From contig WBXE01000080.1 of NCBI GenBank assembly GCA_008932955.1, positions 1 to 10,114 of the forward strand: a stretch of DNA of 10,114 nt, given 5' to 3'. Position numbers and translations under genes: made by a program. Origin of the DNA: Verrucomicrobiota bacterium (GTDB taxonomy: Bacteria > Verrucomicrobiota > Verrucomicrobiia > Verrucomicrobiales > Akkermansiaceae). How positions within the stretch are numbered: position 1 is the stretch's first letter; each line of letters starts with the position of its first letter. The notes under the pieces are model-generated. The model saw only the letters and a program-made list of their open reading frames with translations. It was not told the origin of the DNA and did no database searches. Below are positions 1 through 6,079 of this stretch, in pieces.

Positions 1-207
1 CTCCACCTGCAACACCAGGTCAACGGCCTGAGTGCCGCGATGGCCGATGAGCCGGGATTCCTGGCCGTGTGCCTCGCCGCGCTGGATCGCAGCCGTTGGC
101 ATGCATGGCGGAGCGAGGCCCGCGATACCGCGACCCAGCTTACGTGGTCGTCCGTGGTTACGCGCTTTGAAAATGACCTGCGTAACCTTCTCAGGTACAC
201 AACCTAA
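1..207 (+). CDS. 3' end of a probable glycosyltransferase (partial)
   Basis: An open frame enters from the left edge and ends at TAA 205-207, giving 68 residues. It has the look of a family 1/4 (GT-B) glycosyltransferase C-terminus: after a Trp/Arg-rich stretch it reads TQLTWSSVVTRFENDL, the usual closing pattern 'tWe.v..rfe..L..ll' of the last helix. The nucleotide-sugar binding region lies outside the window, so the donor cannot be judged. The next gene starts 5 bp downstream on the same strand, so the two are probably cotranscribed, which would pair a glycan-building enzyme with a glycosidase-like protein. The family call rests on a short tail only and could be wrong; that it is coding is better supported, by codon use and by the tight spacing. 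Confidence 0.55.
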   Translation, partial: LHLQHQVNGLSAAMADEPGFLAVCLAALDRSRWHAWRSEARDTATQLTWSSVVTRFENDLRNLLRYTT

Positions 208-212
208 TCTCC

Positions 213-1931
213 ATGGAATGGCGCATTCTCGACGCGATCGGTCCGTTTTTCCGCGGCATCGAACGCGGACGCATCAACTGGTCGAAAATACCGTTCGCCG
301 ATCTAGCAACCGAAGGCCCCCTGGCGCGGGCCCAATGGGACCGCATCGCCGCTGATCTAACCAGCCTGGTGACGCGGGCCCGGGATTGCGGGTTCAATGC
401 GGTGACGCTCGATGACCTCGCCCATTTGGTTCCGCACCCTTGGCACGGTGCCGCATTGAATCAACAACTCGAGGTCTATCGCGCGGAGTTCGGCCGCCTG
501 TTCCGCATCATCGACGAGTTGGGAATGGCAGTTTTTCTAACGACAGATGCAATCCCCTGCAGTGCCGGGCTGCTGGCCGCAACCGGTGGCCGCCGGGCGG
601 CCTTGGATGCATGGTTCCGGGAAATCATCACCGACCTTCTCGATGCATTTCCCGAGGTTCGAGGAATCATCCTGCGCATTGGCGAGAGCGACGGCAAGGA
701 TGTGTGCGATCCGCTGCGCAGCCGCTTGCACCTCAAGAACTCTCATCAGACACAGCGGTTTTTGCGCGACCTCTTGCCCTTGTTCGAAAGCCGGAACCGC
801 TTGTTAGTCTTCAGGACATGGACGGTGGGTGCCCATCGCATCGGCGACTTGATCTGGCACCGGCGCACCCTTGATGACACCCTTGGCGGCCTGCATTCAC
901 CCGCCTTGCTCGTTTCGATGAAACACGGAGAGTCGGATTTTTTCCGCTATCTGCCGCTCAACCGGGCGTTTTTCCGTGTTGCGCAACCGAAGATTATCGA
1001 GATTCAGGCGCGGCGTGAATACGAGGGAGGCGGCGAGTTTCCGTCGTTCATTGGCTGGGACTGCGAACGCATGGCTCGCGAACTCATAGGAGTGAAAAAC
1101 CTCGTCGGCATTTCGGTGTGGTGTCAAACCGGTGGCTGGCACGGGTTCCGGCGGCTGGCATTTCTCGAGGCAGCGGGCCAAGATATCTGGATCCGTCTCA
1201 ACGTCCAGGCGGCCAGACGGATCCTCTGCGACGGCGCCACAGTGGAACAGGTCGTGAGCGAGGTGGCAGGCACGGAACATGCGGAGGCCATGCTGGAGTT
1301 ATTGCGGCACTCCGAAACGGTGATGAGGGAATTGTATTACATTGAGGAGTTCGCTCGGCGGAAGTTGTTCTTTCGCAGGGTGCGCATTCCACCCCTGCTG
1401 CACGTCTATTGGGACTGTTTGTTCATCAATCACGCGTTGCGCAAAATCCTCAGACATTTCGTCGACGACCCGGAACACGTGATCCGCGATGGCGAAGCCG
1501 CATTCGACTTGTTTCCGCGGATGATGGATCTGGCAGGCGAGGCAGATTTGCCGGCGGACGACATTGAGTTCATGCGCGACACCTTCCGGCTCATTGCGCT
1601 GGCGCGCCGCTACTATTTCCTGCCTTACGATCCGGCCTTGCCGCCACTCATCGAGGCGGCCAAGCTCGCGTACAAGTCGCGCTGGCCACGCTCACAACGC
1701 CAGCGCTACCGGATCAAAACCTCGTTCGAGCCATTTCAGGTCAAGCGCCGCACTCTGGCCTGGACCGCGGCCTTGCTGCTGCGCAAACGGCGCGGCTACC
1801 GGATCATCGACCGTCTGTTTACCCTTGGATTGTTAGGAATCATCTACCGCCTGCTGCGCCCGGCGGCGAAGAACTCGCTGCCGAAGTTTCTGCGCGAGTC
1901 GGCCATGGGCATCGACACGTTGTTCAAGTGA
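213..1931 (+). CDS. GH67-like (alpha-glucuronidase-like) cytoplasmic glycosidase-family protein
   Basis: This 572-residue protein has no signal peptide. It starts with MEWRILDAIGPFFRG and NWSKIPF (22-28). A (beta/alpha)8-type region follows: GFNAVTLDDLAHL (60-72), IILRIGESDGKD (152-163), MKHGESDFFR (236-245), IEIQARREYEGGGEFP (262-277) and GISVWCQTGGW (299-309). The Glu-x-Gln...Arg-Glu-Tyr-x-Gly block recalls the same region of GH67 alpha-glucuronidases, and a long helical region follows (about 330-490), as in that family. Catalytic residues cannot be assigned by eye; E158, D160, E240, D242, E269 and E275 are candidates. The last ~85 residues are strongly basic with hydrophobic stretches, ending KNSLPKFLRES...DTLFK, which is unusual for a soluble hydrolase. 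No clear ribosome binding site precedes the ATG, but it lies 5 bp after the previous stop. The fold call is moderate; substrate and activity are unknown. Confidence 0.6.
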   Translation: MEWRILDAIGPFFRGIERGRINWSKIPFADLATEGPLARAQWDRIAADLTSLVTRARDCGFNAVTLDDLAHLVPHPWHGAALNQQLEVYRAEFGRLFRIIDELGMAVFLTTDAIPCSAGLLAATGGRRAALDAWFREIITDLLDAFPEVRGIILRIGESDGKDVCDPLRSRLHLKNSHQTQRFLRDLLPLFESRNRLLVFRTWTVGAHRIGDLIWHRRTLDDTLGGLHSPALLVSMKHGESDFFRYLPLNRAFFRVAQPKIIEIQARREYEGGGEFPSFIGWDCERMARELIGVKNLVGISVWCQTGGWHGFRRLAFLEAAGQDIWIRLNVQAARRILCDGATVEQVVSEVAGTEHAEAMLELLRHSETVMRELYYIEEFARRKLFFRRVRIPPLLHVYWDCLFINHALRKILRHFVDDPEHVIRDGEAAFDLFPRMMDLAGEADLPADDIEFMRDTFRLIALARRYYFLPYDPALPPLIEAAKLAYKSRWPRSQRQRYRIKTSFEPFQVKRRTLAWTAALLLRKRRGYRIIDRLFTLGLLGIIYRLLRPAAKNSLPKFLRESAMGIDTLFK

Positions 1932-1932
1932 C

Positions 1933-1965
1933 GGCCGGGTCTATTGTCTGCCTTTGGACCCGGCC
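1933..1965. terminator. Hairpin between convergent 3' ends (possible bidirectional terminator)
   Basis: A perfect 9-bp inverted repeat, GGCCGGGTC (1933-1941) and GACCCGGCC (1957-1965), encloses a 15-nt loop. It begins just after the plus-strand stop (1929-1931) and runs into the last codons of the minus-strand btaB, whose stop is at 1941-1943. The two genes converge with only 9 bp between them, so this is the one place a shared terminator could sit. No long T-tract follows on either strand, so intrinsic termination is plausible but not shown. Confidence 0.45.
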
Positions 1966-2582
1966 CTGCCGATGAATAGAAGATATTGCCAGAGATTTCC
2001 ATAAGCCCGCTGCACTTGGCAAACCTGGCCGGTGAAATGCTGGTTTAGCTCCTCCAACAAATGACCTTCCATGCGCACATGGTTCACGCCCATCCAGCGT
2101 TGAAACCACGACCAGCGCGAAGCGTGGAAATCCACCACTGCAATGATGCCAGTCGGGCTCAAGTCGCTGGTGCAAATCCGCAAGACCTCCGCAAATCCCG
2201 GATTGATCATTGAGAGCGAATAACTCAGGACGATGAGGTCGAACTTGTCGGCCATAGCAACCGGCGCATCATACGCCCGGTGCAGCAACCCAATGCGGGA
2301 GCCGAACGCTTGCACTTTGCACTGCGCACGCTCGAGCATGTCTGAAGATAGATCCAGGCCGGTGATCTGCGCTAGCGGGAAACGTCGGGCCAAAGCGGCC
2401 AGATTGCGCCCGGTGCCGCAACCGATTTCAAGGATGCGAGCGGGTGGATCCATCTGGGATGCCGCTAGGGCAATGATGCGAGCCCTGCCGAAGAGAAACG
2501 CCCAGCGGGTTAGATCATAGATGCGGGCATGCCAACGGTAGTAGTCCTTGAGGGATGTATGGCTGCTGCTTGGCGTGCTCAT
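1941..2582 (-). CDS. btaB: Betaine lipid N-methyltransferase BtaB (SAM-dependent)
   Basis: The predicted 213-residue class I SAM-dependent methyltransferase should add three methyl groups to diacylglyceryl-homoserine, completing the phosphorus-free betaine lipid DGTS at the inner membrane. The N-terminus carries the BtaB-type block YYRWHARIYDLTRWAF (14-29). Motif I is ILEIGCGTG (50-58), the acidic end of strand 2 is GLDLS (75-79), and a LIVLSYSLSMI segment follows as motif IV. The chosen start is the ATG at 2582-2580, which overlaps the btaA stop as ATGA and so predicts translational coupling; a longer frame reaching 2660 would run deep into btaA and is less likely. Length fits BtaB, which is usually a little over 200 residues. 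Function rests on the motifs and on the btaA neighbour together; other small methyltransferases share the SAM motifs. Confidence 0.85.
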   Translation of the reverse strand: MSTPSSSHTSLKDYYRWHARIYDLTRWAFLFGRARIIALAASQMDPPARILEIGCGTGRNLAALARRFPLAQITGLDLSSDMLERAQCKVQAFGSRIGLLHRAYDAPVAMADKFDLIVLSYSLSMINPGFAEVLRICTSDLSPTGIIAVVDFHASRWSWFQRWMGVNHVRMEGHLLEELNQHFTGQVCQVQRAYGNLWQYLLFIGRAGSKGRQ

Positions 2583-3742
2583 GGCGTGATGTGGGCGAGC
2601 AGCGTGGAGCCATAGGTTCCTACACGGTCTTGCGCATGCAAACTCGTAGCCGTGTGACAATCCAGGTGCAGCCGTCGCCGCGCAAACTCCGGAATAAAGT
2701 GGATCTCCGGACTCGCCGAGCGCATCAATATGCAGGTGCCAGGCTGGCTATTCTCCAAAATCAAGCGCCATTCCTCGGCCAGCGCCTCGGGCTGATGCGC
2801 GGCCAGCCAGTCCTGATGATCCAGCAACACATAGTGGCTGTAGTGGCCGGGGTGTTCGCGCAGAAAATTGGCGATAGTGGTATTGTGGGTCGTGATGCGC
2901 CGGACCGAGCCCTGCAACGCCGCTTGATTGCGCTCAAGTAAATAGTTAGGGCAACAGTCGCGGGTGTAACATCCCGTCAGATAGACGCGCCAGAAGTAAT
3001 TATCGGCATATAGGACCTTGGTGAACACATGCTCCATCTTGGATTGAAGATAACCGGTAATGCCACCTTCAAACTGGGATTCAATCAAGTGAATTTGCGA
3101 TTGCGGCACGCCGAGCATGGTCATTGCCATCGGTTGACGCATCAACCAAGTGACCACTCCGTTCCATAGCGCCGGGCGGACGGCTTGGTAGAGAGCGTGT
3201 TGATCCTCAAGGCAGGTGACGTGCTGCAATGCGGCGAGATAATCGCGCACTTTGCTGCTGGTGTTCTTGAAAACCTGCAGCGCGAGCCACGCCATCTGAC
3301 CGGCAGTGCCACGATAATAGAACGATGGATTCATCGGCGTACTGCGGAAGTAGTGGCTCTTCGACTCCCAATAGCGCTGGGTATCGGGCTTTAGCAACCC
3401 GGTCATCCGGCCCAGCAAGGTCGAGAACTCCGCGTGGACACCTTGGCCGAAAACCCGCAACAAATCCTCGAAATCATCCCGCAGAATCATCGCGATTTTC
3501 AACTCAAGCAGCGCGTTCTGGCGCGGGTTCATGTCCACCGCATGAATCTGCGCCGGCTCGTCCAACGCATAGTCCAAGGCATTGCAGCCGGCGCTGGTGA
3601 TCATGACCAAGCGACTGTCAGGTTGGAGGTTGAGCATCTGCCGGTCGAGGCGCGGGTCCTCCCAGCACGTGTTATAGACGAGATTGGACCCATGCACGCG
3701 CTTGAAGATCGCGTCATGGATTGGGTGGGTCTGAGGAGTCAT
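2579..3742 (-). CDS. btaA: BtaA: SAM:diacylglycerol 3-amino-3-carboxypropyltransferase (DUF3419 family)
   Basis: The predicted 387-residue enzyme moves the 3-amino-3-carboxypropyl group of S-adenosylmethionine onto diacylglycerol, giving diacylglyceryl-homoserine, the first step of betaine-lipid synthesis. Family signatures visible: LVYNTCWEDPRLDRQML (21-37), the SAM-site-like ITSAGCNALDYAL (48-60), HAVDMNPRQNALLELK (67-82), and in the C-terminal half YVLLDHQDWL and ILMRSASPE. In alphaproteobacteria and algae this activity replaces phospholipids under phosphate limitation. The ATG at 3742-3740 was chosen because the preceding 44 codons are unlike the family and overlap the palindromic leader. 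No clear Shine-Dalgarno site is seen. The stop overlaps btaB as ATGA, so the two form an operon. Identity is strongly supported; regulation is inferred. Confidence 0.88.
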   Translation of the reverse strand: MTPQTHPIHDAIFKRVHGSNLVYNTCWEDPRLDRQMLNLQPDSRLVMITSAGCNALDYALDEPAQIHAVDMNPRQNALLELKIAMILRDDFEDLLRVFGQGVHAEFSTLLGRMTGLLKPDTQRYWESKSHYFRSTPMNPSFYYRGTAGQMAWLALQVFKNTSSKVRDYLAALQHVTCLEDQHALYQAVRPALWNGVVTWLMRQPMAMTMLGVPQSQIHLIESQFEGGITGYLQSKMEHVFTKVLYADNYFWRVYLTGCYTRDCCPNYLLERNQAALQGSVRRITTHNTTIANFLREHPGHYSHYVLLDHQDWLAAHQPEALAEEWRLILENSQPGTCILMRSASPEIHFIPEFARRRLHLDCHTATSLHAQDRVGTYGSTLLAHITP

Positions 3743-3795
3743 TGAGGGTGGCAACAGCGGCGTCGCGACGCAATCCAAGCCGTTGATTGCGCGAG

Positions 3796-3807
3796 TGCCA
3801 CGTGGCA
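3796..3807. promoter_or_regulatory. Perfect 12-bp palindrome TGCCACGTGGCA upstream of btaA
   Basis: TGCCACGTGGCA reads the same on both strands, with a CACGTG core. It ends one base before the left arm of the TGTGAC inverted repeat and lies 54 bp upstream of the btaA ATG, where an operator or an RNA hairpin in the leader could act. No regulator is known for it from this sequence. Confidence 0.4.
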
Positions 3808-3847
3808 ATATGTGACAAGTTCGCCATGTGACTAAATTGTCACATAT
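3808..3847. promoter_or_regulatory. TGTGAC inverted-repeat cluster (candidate operator) upstream of btaA
   Basis: A perfect 11-bp inverted repeat, ATATGTGACAA (3808-3818) and TTGTCACATAT (3837-3847), encloses a third half-site, ATGTGAC (3826-3832). That third copy forms a second, tighter palindrome with GTCACAT (3839-3845) over a 6-nt gap. Three copies of one half-site within 40 bp, some 65 to 105 bp upstream of the btaA start, look like a binding site for a dimeric regulator. The half-site resembles the CRP/FNR TGTGA motif, but the spacing is 8 between TGTGA and TCACA where the CRP consensus has 6. Confidence 0.55.
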
Positions 3848-3898
3848 CTGCGATGGCACAAAGGCAAGCCTCAACTCAATCTAGCAGTGGTATCGATT

Positions 3899-3916
3899 TT
3901 GTCATAAGGTTGTGGC
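3899..3916 (+). promoter_or_regulatory. Pho-box-like direct repeat (weak)
   Basis: TTGTCAT-AAGG-TTGTGGC resembles the PhoB box (CTGTCAT, 4 nt, CTGTCAC), with the two heptamers 11 bp apart as expected. The first half matches 6 of 7; the second half has lost the CA. It lies about 157 bp upstream of btaA but is written on the strand opposite to it, which weakens the case. It is listed because btaA is PhoB-controlled in Sinorhizobium. Confidence 0.25.
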
Positions 3917-3933
3917 AATGGCGTCTAACACCG

Positions 3934-3958
3934 CCCCGTCCGGTCCGGCCGGACGGGG
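3934..3958. terminator. Strong GC hairpin, 10-bp perfect stem
   Basis: CCCCGTCCGG (3934-3943) and CCGGACGGGG (3949-3958) form a perfect 10-bp stem with a 5-nt loop. It lies 71 bp past the pfk stop and about 190 bp upstream of btaA, so it may end or protect the pfk transcript and insulate the btaA promoter. No T-tract follows on either strand. The hairpin is certain; the terminator role is inferred. Confidence 0.45.
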
Positions 3959-3986
3959 TGAATGCTTGCGGGATGCCGTGCCTAGC

Positions 3987-4014
3987 AAAAAAATGGCAAC
4001 CGCGCGCTGCGTTC
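3987..4014 (-). terminator. Possible intrinsic terminator of pfk
   Basis: Read on the minus strand, an imperfect GC-rich stem (4014 down to 3996, GGAAC...GTTGCC arms with a CG-rich centre) is followed by a run of seven T (3993-3987). It sits 15 to 42 bp past the pfk stop, the right place for a terminator. The stem has mismatches or bulges, so confidence is limited. Confidence 0.35.
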
Positions 4015-4028
4015 CAACTGTGACACCT

Positions 4029-5153
4029 CTAATGACCTAGGCAGGTGCCCACGCTGCGGGCACTCTGCACCCACGCGTGGTCGGGGGGGATCAACTTCAA
4101 ATTGCCGGCCACCTCGGCAATGGGCACCGGTGCCGCCACGCCACCGCGATCGGCCACCATCATTCCAAAGCATTTCTCTTGAATCAACTCGACGCAGAGG
4201 GTGCCGAGGCGCGTGGCTAACAAGCGGTCGGCGGCCGAAGGGGTGCCGCCGCGTTGCAAGTATCCGAGAATGGTCACCCGGGTCTCTAGTTTGGTGAGTT
4301 CCGCCAATTGTTTGGAGAGGCGCAAGGTATTGCCGTCATGATGTTCATTGAATGCCGCTAGGGCGCGCTTGGCGGCCGCGTTCGCCGGGGTGCCCTTGGT
4401 GTCTTTTTTGGCTTGTCGGGCGGCGGCATACATGGCCGCATCAGTGACGTTCATCGCCCCCTCCGCTACTGCCACGATGCTGAAGTTGGTGCCGTGGTCG
4501 CGGCGGCGTTGAATCGCGGCGGCGACCGTCTCAACTTGATAGGGAATCTCTGGAATCAGAATCACGTCAGCGCCGCCCGCAAGGCCCGCGCCCAGCGCCA
4601 ACCAGCCAGCCCGATTGCCCATAATCTCGGCCACAATGATGCGATGGTGGCTGTGCGCCGTGCTGTGCAGCCGGTCCACTACTTCGGTGACGATGCCCAA
4701 CGCGGTGTCAAAGCCGATCGAAGCGTCGGTTAGAGCCAGGTCGTTGTCGATCGTCTTGGGCAGGGTGATGATGTTAAGCCCTTTCTCGATAAGGCGCAGG
4801 ACGTTCTTGTGGGTGCCGCCGCCGCCGATGCACACCAAGGCGTCGAGGCCGTTGCGGTGGTAATTTTCGGCGATCACGTCGGTCATGTCGCGAATCTCGC
4901 CAGCCATGTCCATGCGGTGGGGTTTATCGCGACCGGTGCCGAGGATGGTTCCGCCGACGGTGAGGATGCCGGCGAGGGTGGTCTTATCGAGCGGGTAGCG
5001 GAGGTTTTCGGCGAGGCCGCGGAAGCCGTCACGAAACCCAATGACCTCCATGCCACAACTCATGGCCGCCTTGCCGACACTGCGGATGGCGGCGTTGAGC
5101 CCCGGGCAGTCGCCGCCGGCGGTAAGAATTCCTACATGTTTGTTGCGGGCCAT
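4029..5153 (-). CDS. 6-phosphofructokinase, Lys-type (PfkA superfamily) with GGGG variant motif
   Basis: This 374-residue PfkA-fold enzyme should phosphorylate fructose 6-phosphate to the 1,6-bisphosphate in glycolysis. Motifs in order: GGDCPGLNAAIR (13-24), the phosphoryl-donor loop IGGGGTHKN (109-117), LPKTIDNDL (131-139) with catalytic D136, SHHRIIVAEIMGNRAG (168-183) with R171 and the MG..R fructose-6-phosphate site, the PEIPY block, and LGYLQRGGTPSAADRLLATRLG near the C-terminus. Compared with E. coli PfkA, the donor loop GGDGS becomes GGGGT, so the Mg2+-binding Asp103 is replaced by Gly112. The ATP-type Gly104 is kept (Gly113), while Gly124 is Lys133 as in PPi-linked and group III enzymes. 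Whether ATP or PPi is the donor cannot be settled by eye. It is monocistronic by appearance. The ATG at 5153 starts the conserved N-terminus directly. Confidence 0.93.
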   Translation of the reverse strand: MARNKHVGILTAGGDCPGLNAAIRSVGKAAMSCGMEVIGFRDGFRGLAENLRYPLDKTTLAGILTVGGTILGTGRDKPHRMDMAGEIRDMTDVIAENYHRNGLDALVCIGGGGTHKNVLRLIEKGLNIITLPKTIDNDLALTDASIGFDTALGIVTEVVDRLHSTAHSHHRIIVAEIMGNRAGWLALGAGLAGGADVILIPEIPYQVETVAAAIQRRRDHGTNFSIVAVAEGAMNVTDAAMYAAARQAKKDTKGTPANAAAKRALAAFNEHHDGNTLRLSKQLAELTKLETRVTILGYLQRGGTPSAADRLLATRLGTLCVELIQEKCFGMMVADRGGVAAPVPIAEVAGNLKLIPPDHAWVQSARSVGTCLGH

Positions 5154-5159
5154 TAGCTT

Positions 5160-5175
5160 GTATGGAGTTCCATAC
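5160..5175. promoter_or_regulatory. 16-bp palindrome in the pfk leader
   Basis: GTATGGA-GT-TCCATAC is a perfect 7-bp inverted repeat with a 2-bp centre, placed 7 to 22 bp upstream of the pfk ATG. At that distance it could be an operator overlapping the transcript start, or fold over the ribosome entry region. No Shine-Dalgarno site is visible beside it. Confidence 0.45.
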
Positions 5176-5258
5176 CCAAGCCACGCGCGATGTCAAGAGC
5201 TTTGCAGGGTGAATGTGCCAAGAACTGAGCAAACCTTCTGACTAACATGGCCCGTTGC

Positions 5259-5307
5259 GGAGCGCCAGCTTCAGCCGGCGAGACTCGCAGGCTCAAGCCG
5301 GCGCTCC
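5259..5307. repeat. REP/BIME-like imperfect palindrome
   Basis: Outer arms GGAGCGCC (5259-5266) and GGCGCTCC (5300-5307) are perfectly complementary. Inside, two smaller arms, CTTCAGCCGGCG and GGCTCAAGCCGGCG, can each fold alone. This two-headed layout with GCCGGC cores matches extragenic palindromes scattered in many PVC-type genomes. It lies past the stop of the secreted-protein gene and upstream of pfk, so it may also end transcription. Only one copy is in the window, so dispersal is inferred. Confidence 0.6.
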
Positions 5308-5341
5308 ATTCTGCAGCCAAGTGAGTCGGGAGCTTGATGGC

Positions 5342-6079
5342 TCAGCGGAGCGGGGCGGTCGGCGGGATGGCCGGATGGGCCGGCGCGGGAGAGGACTTGA
5401 GAGGCGGCATGCCGGCCACCGGCATGAAATCCTGGAAGGTGGTGATGCTGAGGCGGGCAGAGACGGGATTGAGGTCGGCGAACATGAGGGAGCGCATGCC
5501 CGGGACGAAGCGCAGCAGGGTTTCACTGGCGGTGCGCCAGCTGTCATTCTGTTGGAATTGAAAAATTACTGGGGCCATGTTGAAAGCATCGCGGGTTGTG
5601 GGGCGGGCGAATCCATGATCGGAGCCAGCCTTGAGAATGAGGGTTTTTTCACCAATGGTGCAACGAATGTCCTGGCTGTAGAGGTTAACGACAAAACCCC
5701 CGCCATCGGGAAAATTCTTGACGCTGTCTTCGATGACCAAGACCCGCCACGGGGCCGGCGCGGCGGGCTGCTCTGCGGGCATCAACACCAGAATGGCGGC
5801 TGTCACAGACTCCGGGATTCTGGCGGCTGCCATCGGCCGGCGCTGGTCAGAGGACACGAGGGAGATGACGTTGCCCTTGGCGCAGCACACGACGGGTTCG
5901 GAAAACGTGTGGGTCGGGATGCTGCAGGTGACCTCAGTGCCTTTGTCCAAGACATTGAGGAGCGGCGGCGGGGGCCCGGTGCCACCGAGATACACAAAGC
6001 GGCAACTGACCTTGCGGGCGTCCTGCCCATGACTGATCACGGAGCAAAGAATCAACAGGCAGAAACACAGCAGACGCAT
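5342..6079 (-). CDS. Unrecognised secreted protein with Pro/Ala-rich tail
   Basis: This 245-residue protein is not recognised. From the ATG at 6079 it begins MRLLCFCLLILCSVISHG, a clear signal peptide with probable cleavage near residue 18, so it should reach the periplasm or outer membrane; a lipobox is not convincing. The mature part is mostly alternating short hydrophobic and polar stretches suggestive of beta structure, with a GGTGPPPPLLNVL segment early and Cys residues at several points. The last ~25 residues are rich in Pro and Ala (PPLKSSPAPAHPAIPPTAP), like a disordered or cell-wall-spanning tail. An in-frame ATG 24 codons upstream would bury the signal peptide and is rejected. Its start shares bases 6078-6079 with the most distal possible start of the divergent gene. 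Coding is supported by the signal peptide and codon pattern; function is unknown. Confidence 0.7.
   Translation of the reverse strand: MRLLCFCLLILCSVISHGQDARKVSCRFVYLGGTGPPPPLLNVLDKGTEVTCSIPTHTFSEPVVCCAKGNVISLVSSDQRRPMAAARIPESVTAAILVLMPAEQPAAPAPWRVLVIEDSVKNFPDGGGFVVNLYSQDIRCTIGEKTLILKAGSDHGFARPTTRDAFNMAPVIFQFQQNDSWRTASETLLRFVPGMRSLMFADLNPVSARLSITTFQDFMPVAGMPPLKSSPAPAHPAIPPTAPLR

Noticed and set aside
2583..2660. Longer N-terminus for btaB
   Set aside because: It would overlap btaA by about 80 bp. The ATG at 2582 gives the usual ATGA overlap and a family-like N-terminus.
3826..3845. CRP/FNR operator
   Set aside because: TGTGA and TCACA are 8 bp apart where CRP-type sites have 6, so it is recorded only as an unassigned palindrome.
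3743..3874. Longer N-terminus for btaA
   Set aside because: The extra 44 residues do not look like the family, and they cover the palindromic regulatory region.
4809..5156. Open frames antisense to pfk and other long overlapping frames
   Set aside because: They mirror the codon periodicity of well-supported genes on the other strand and carry no family motifs.
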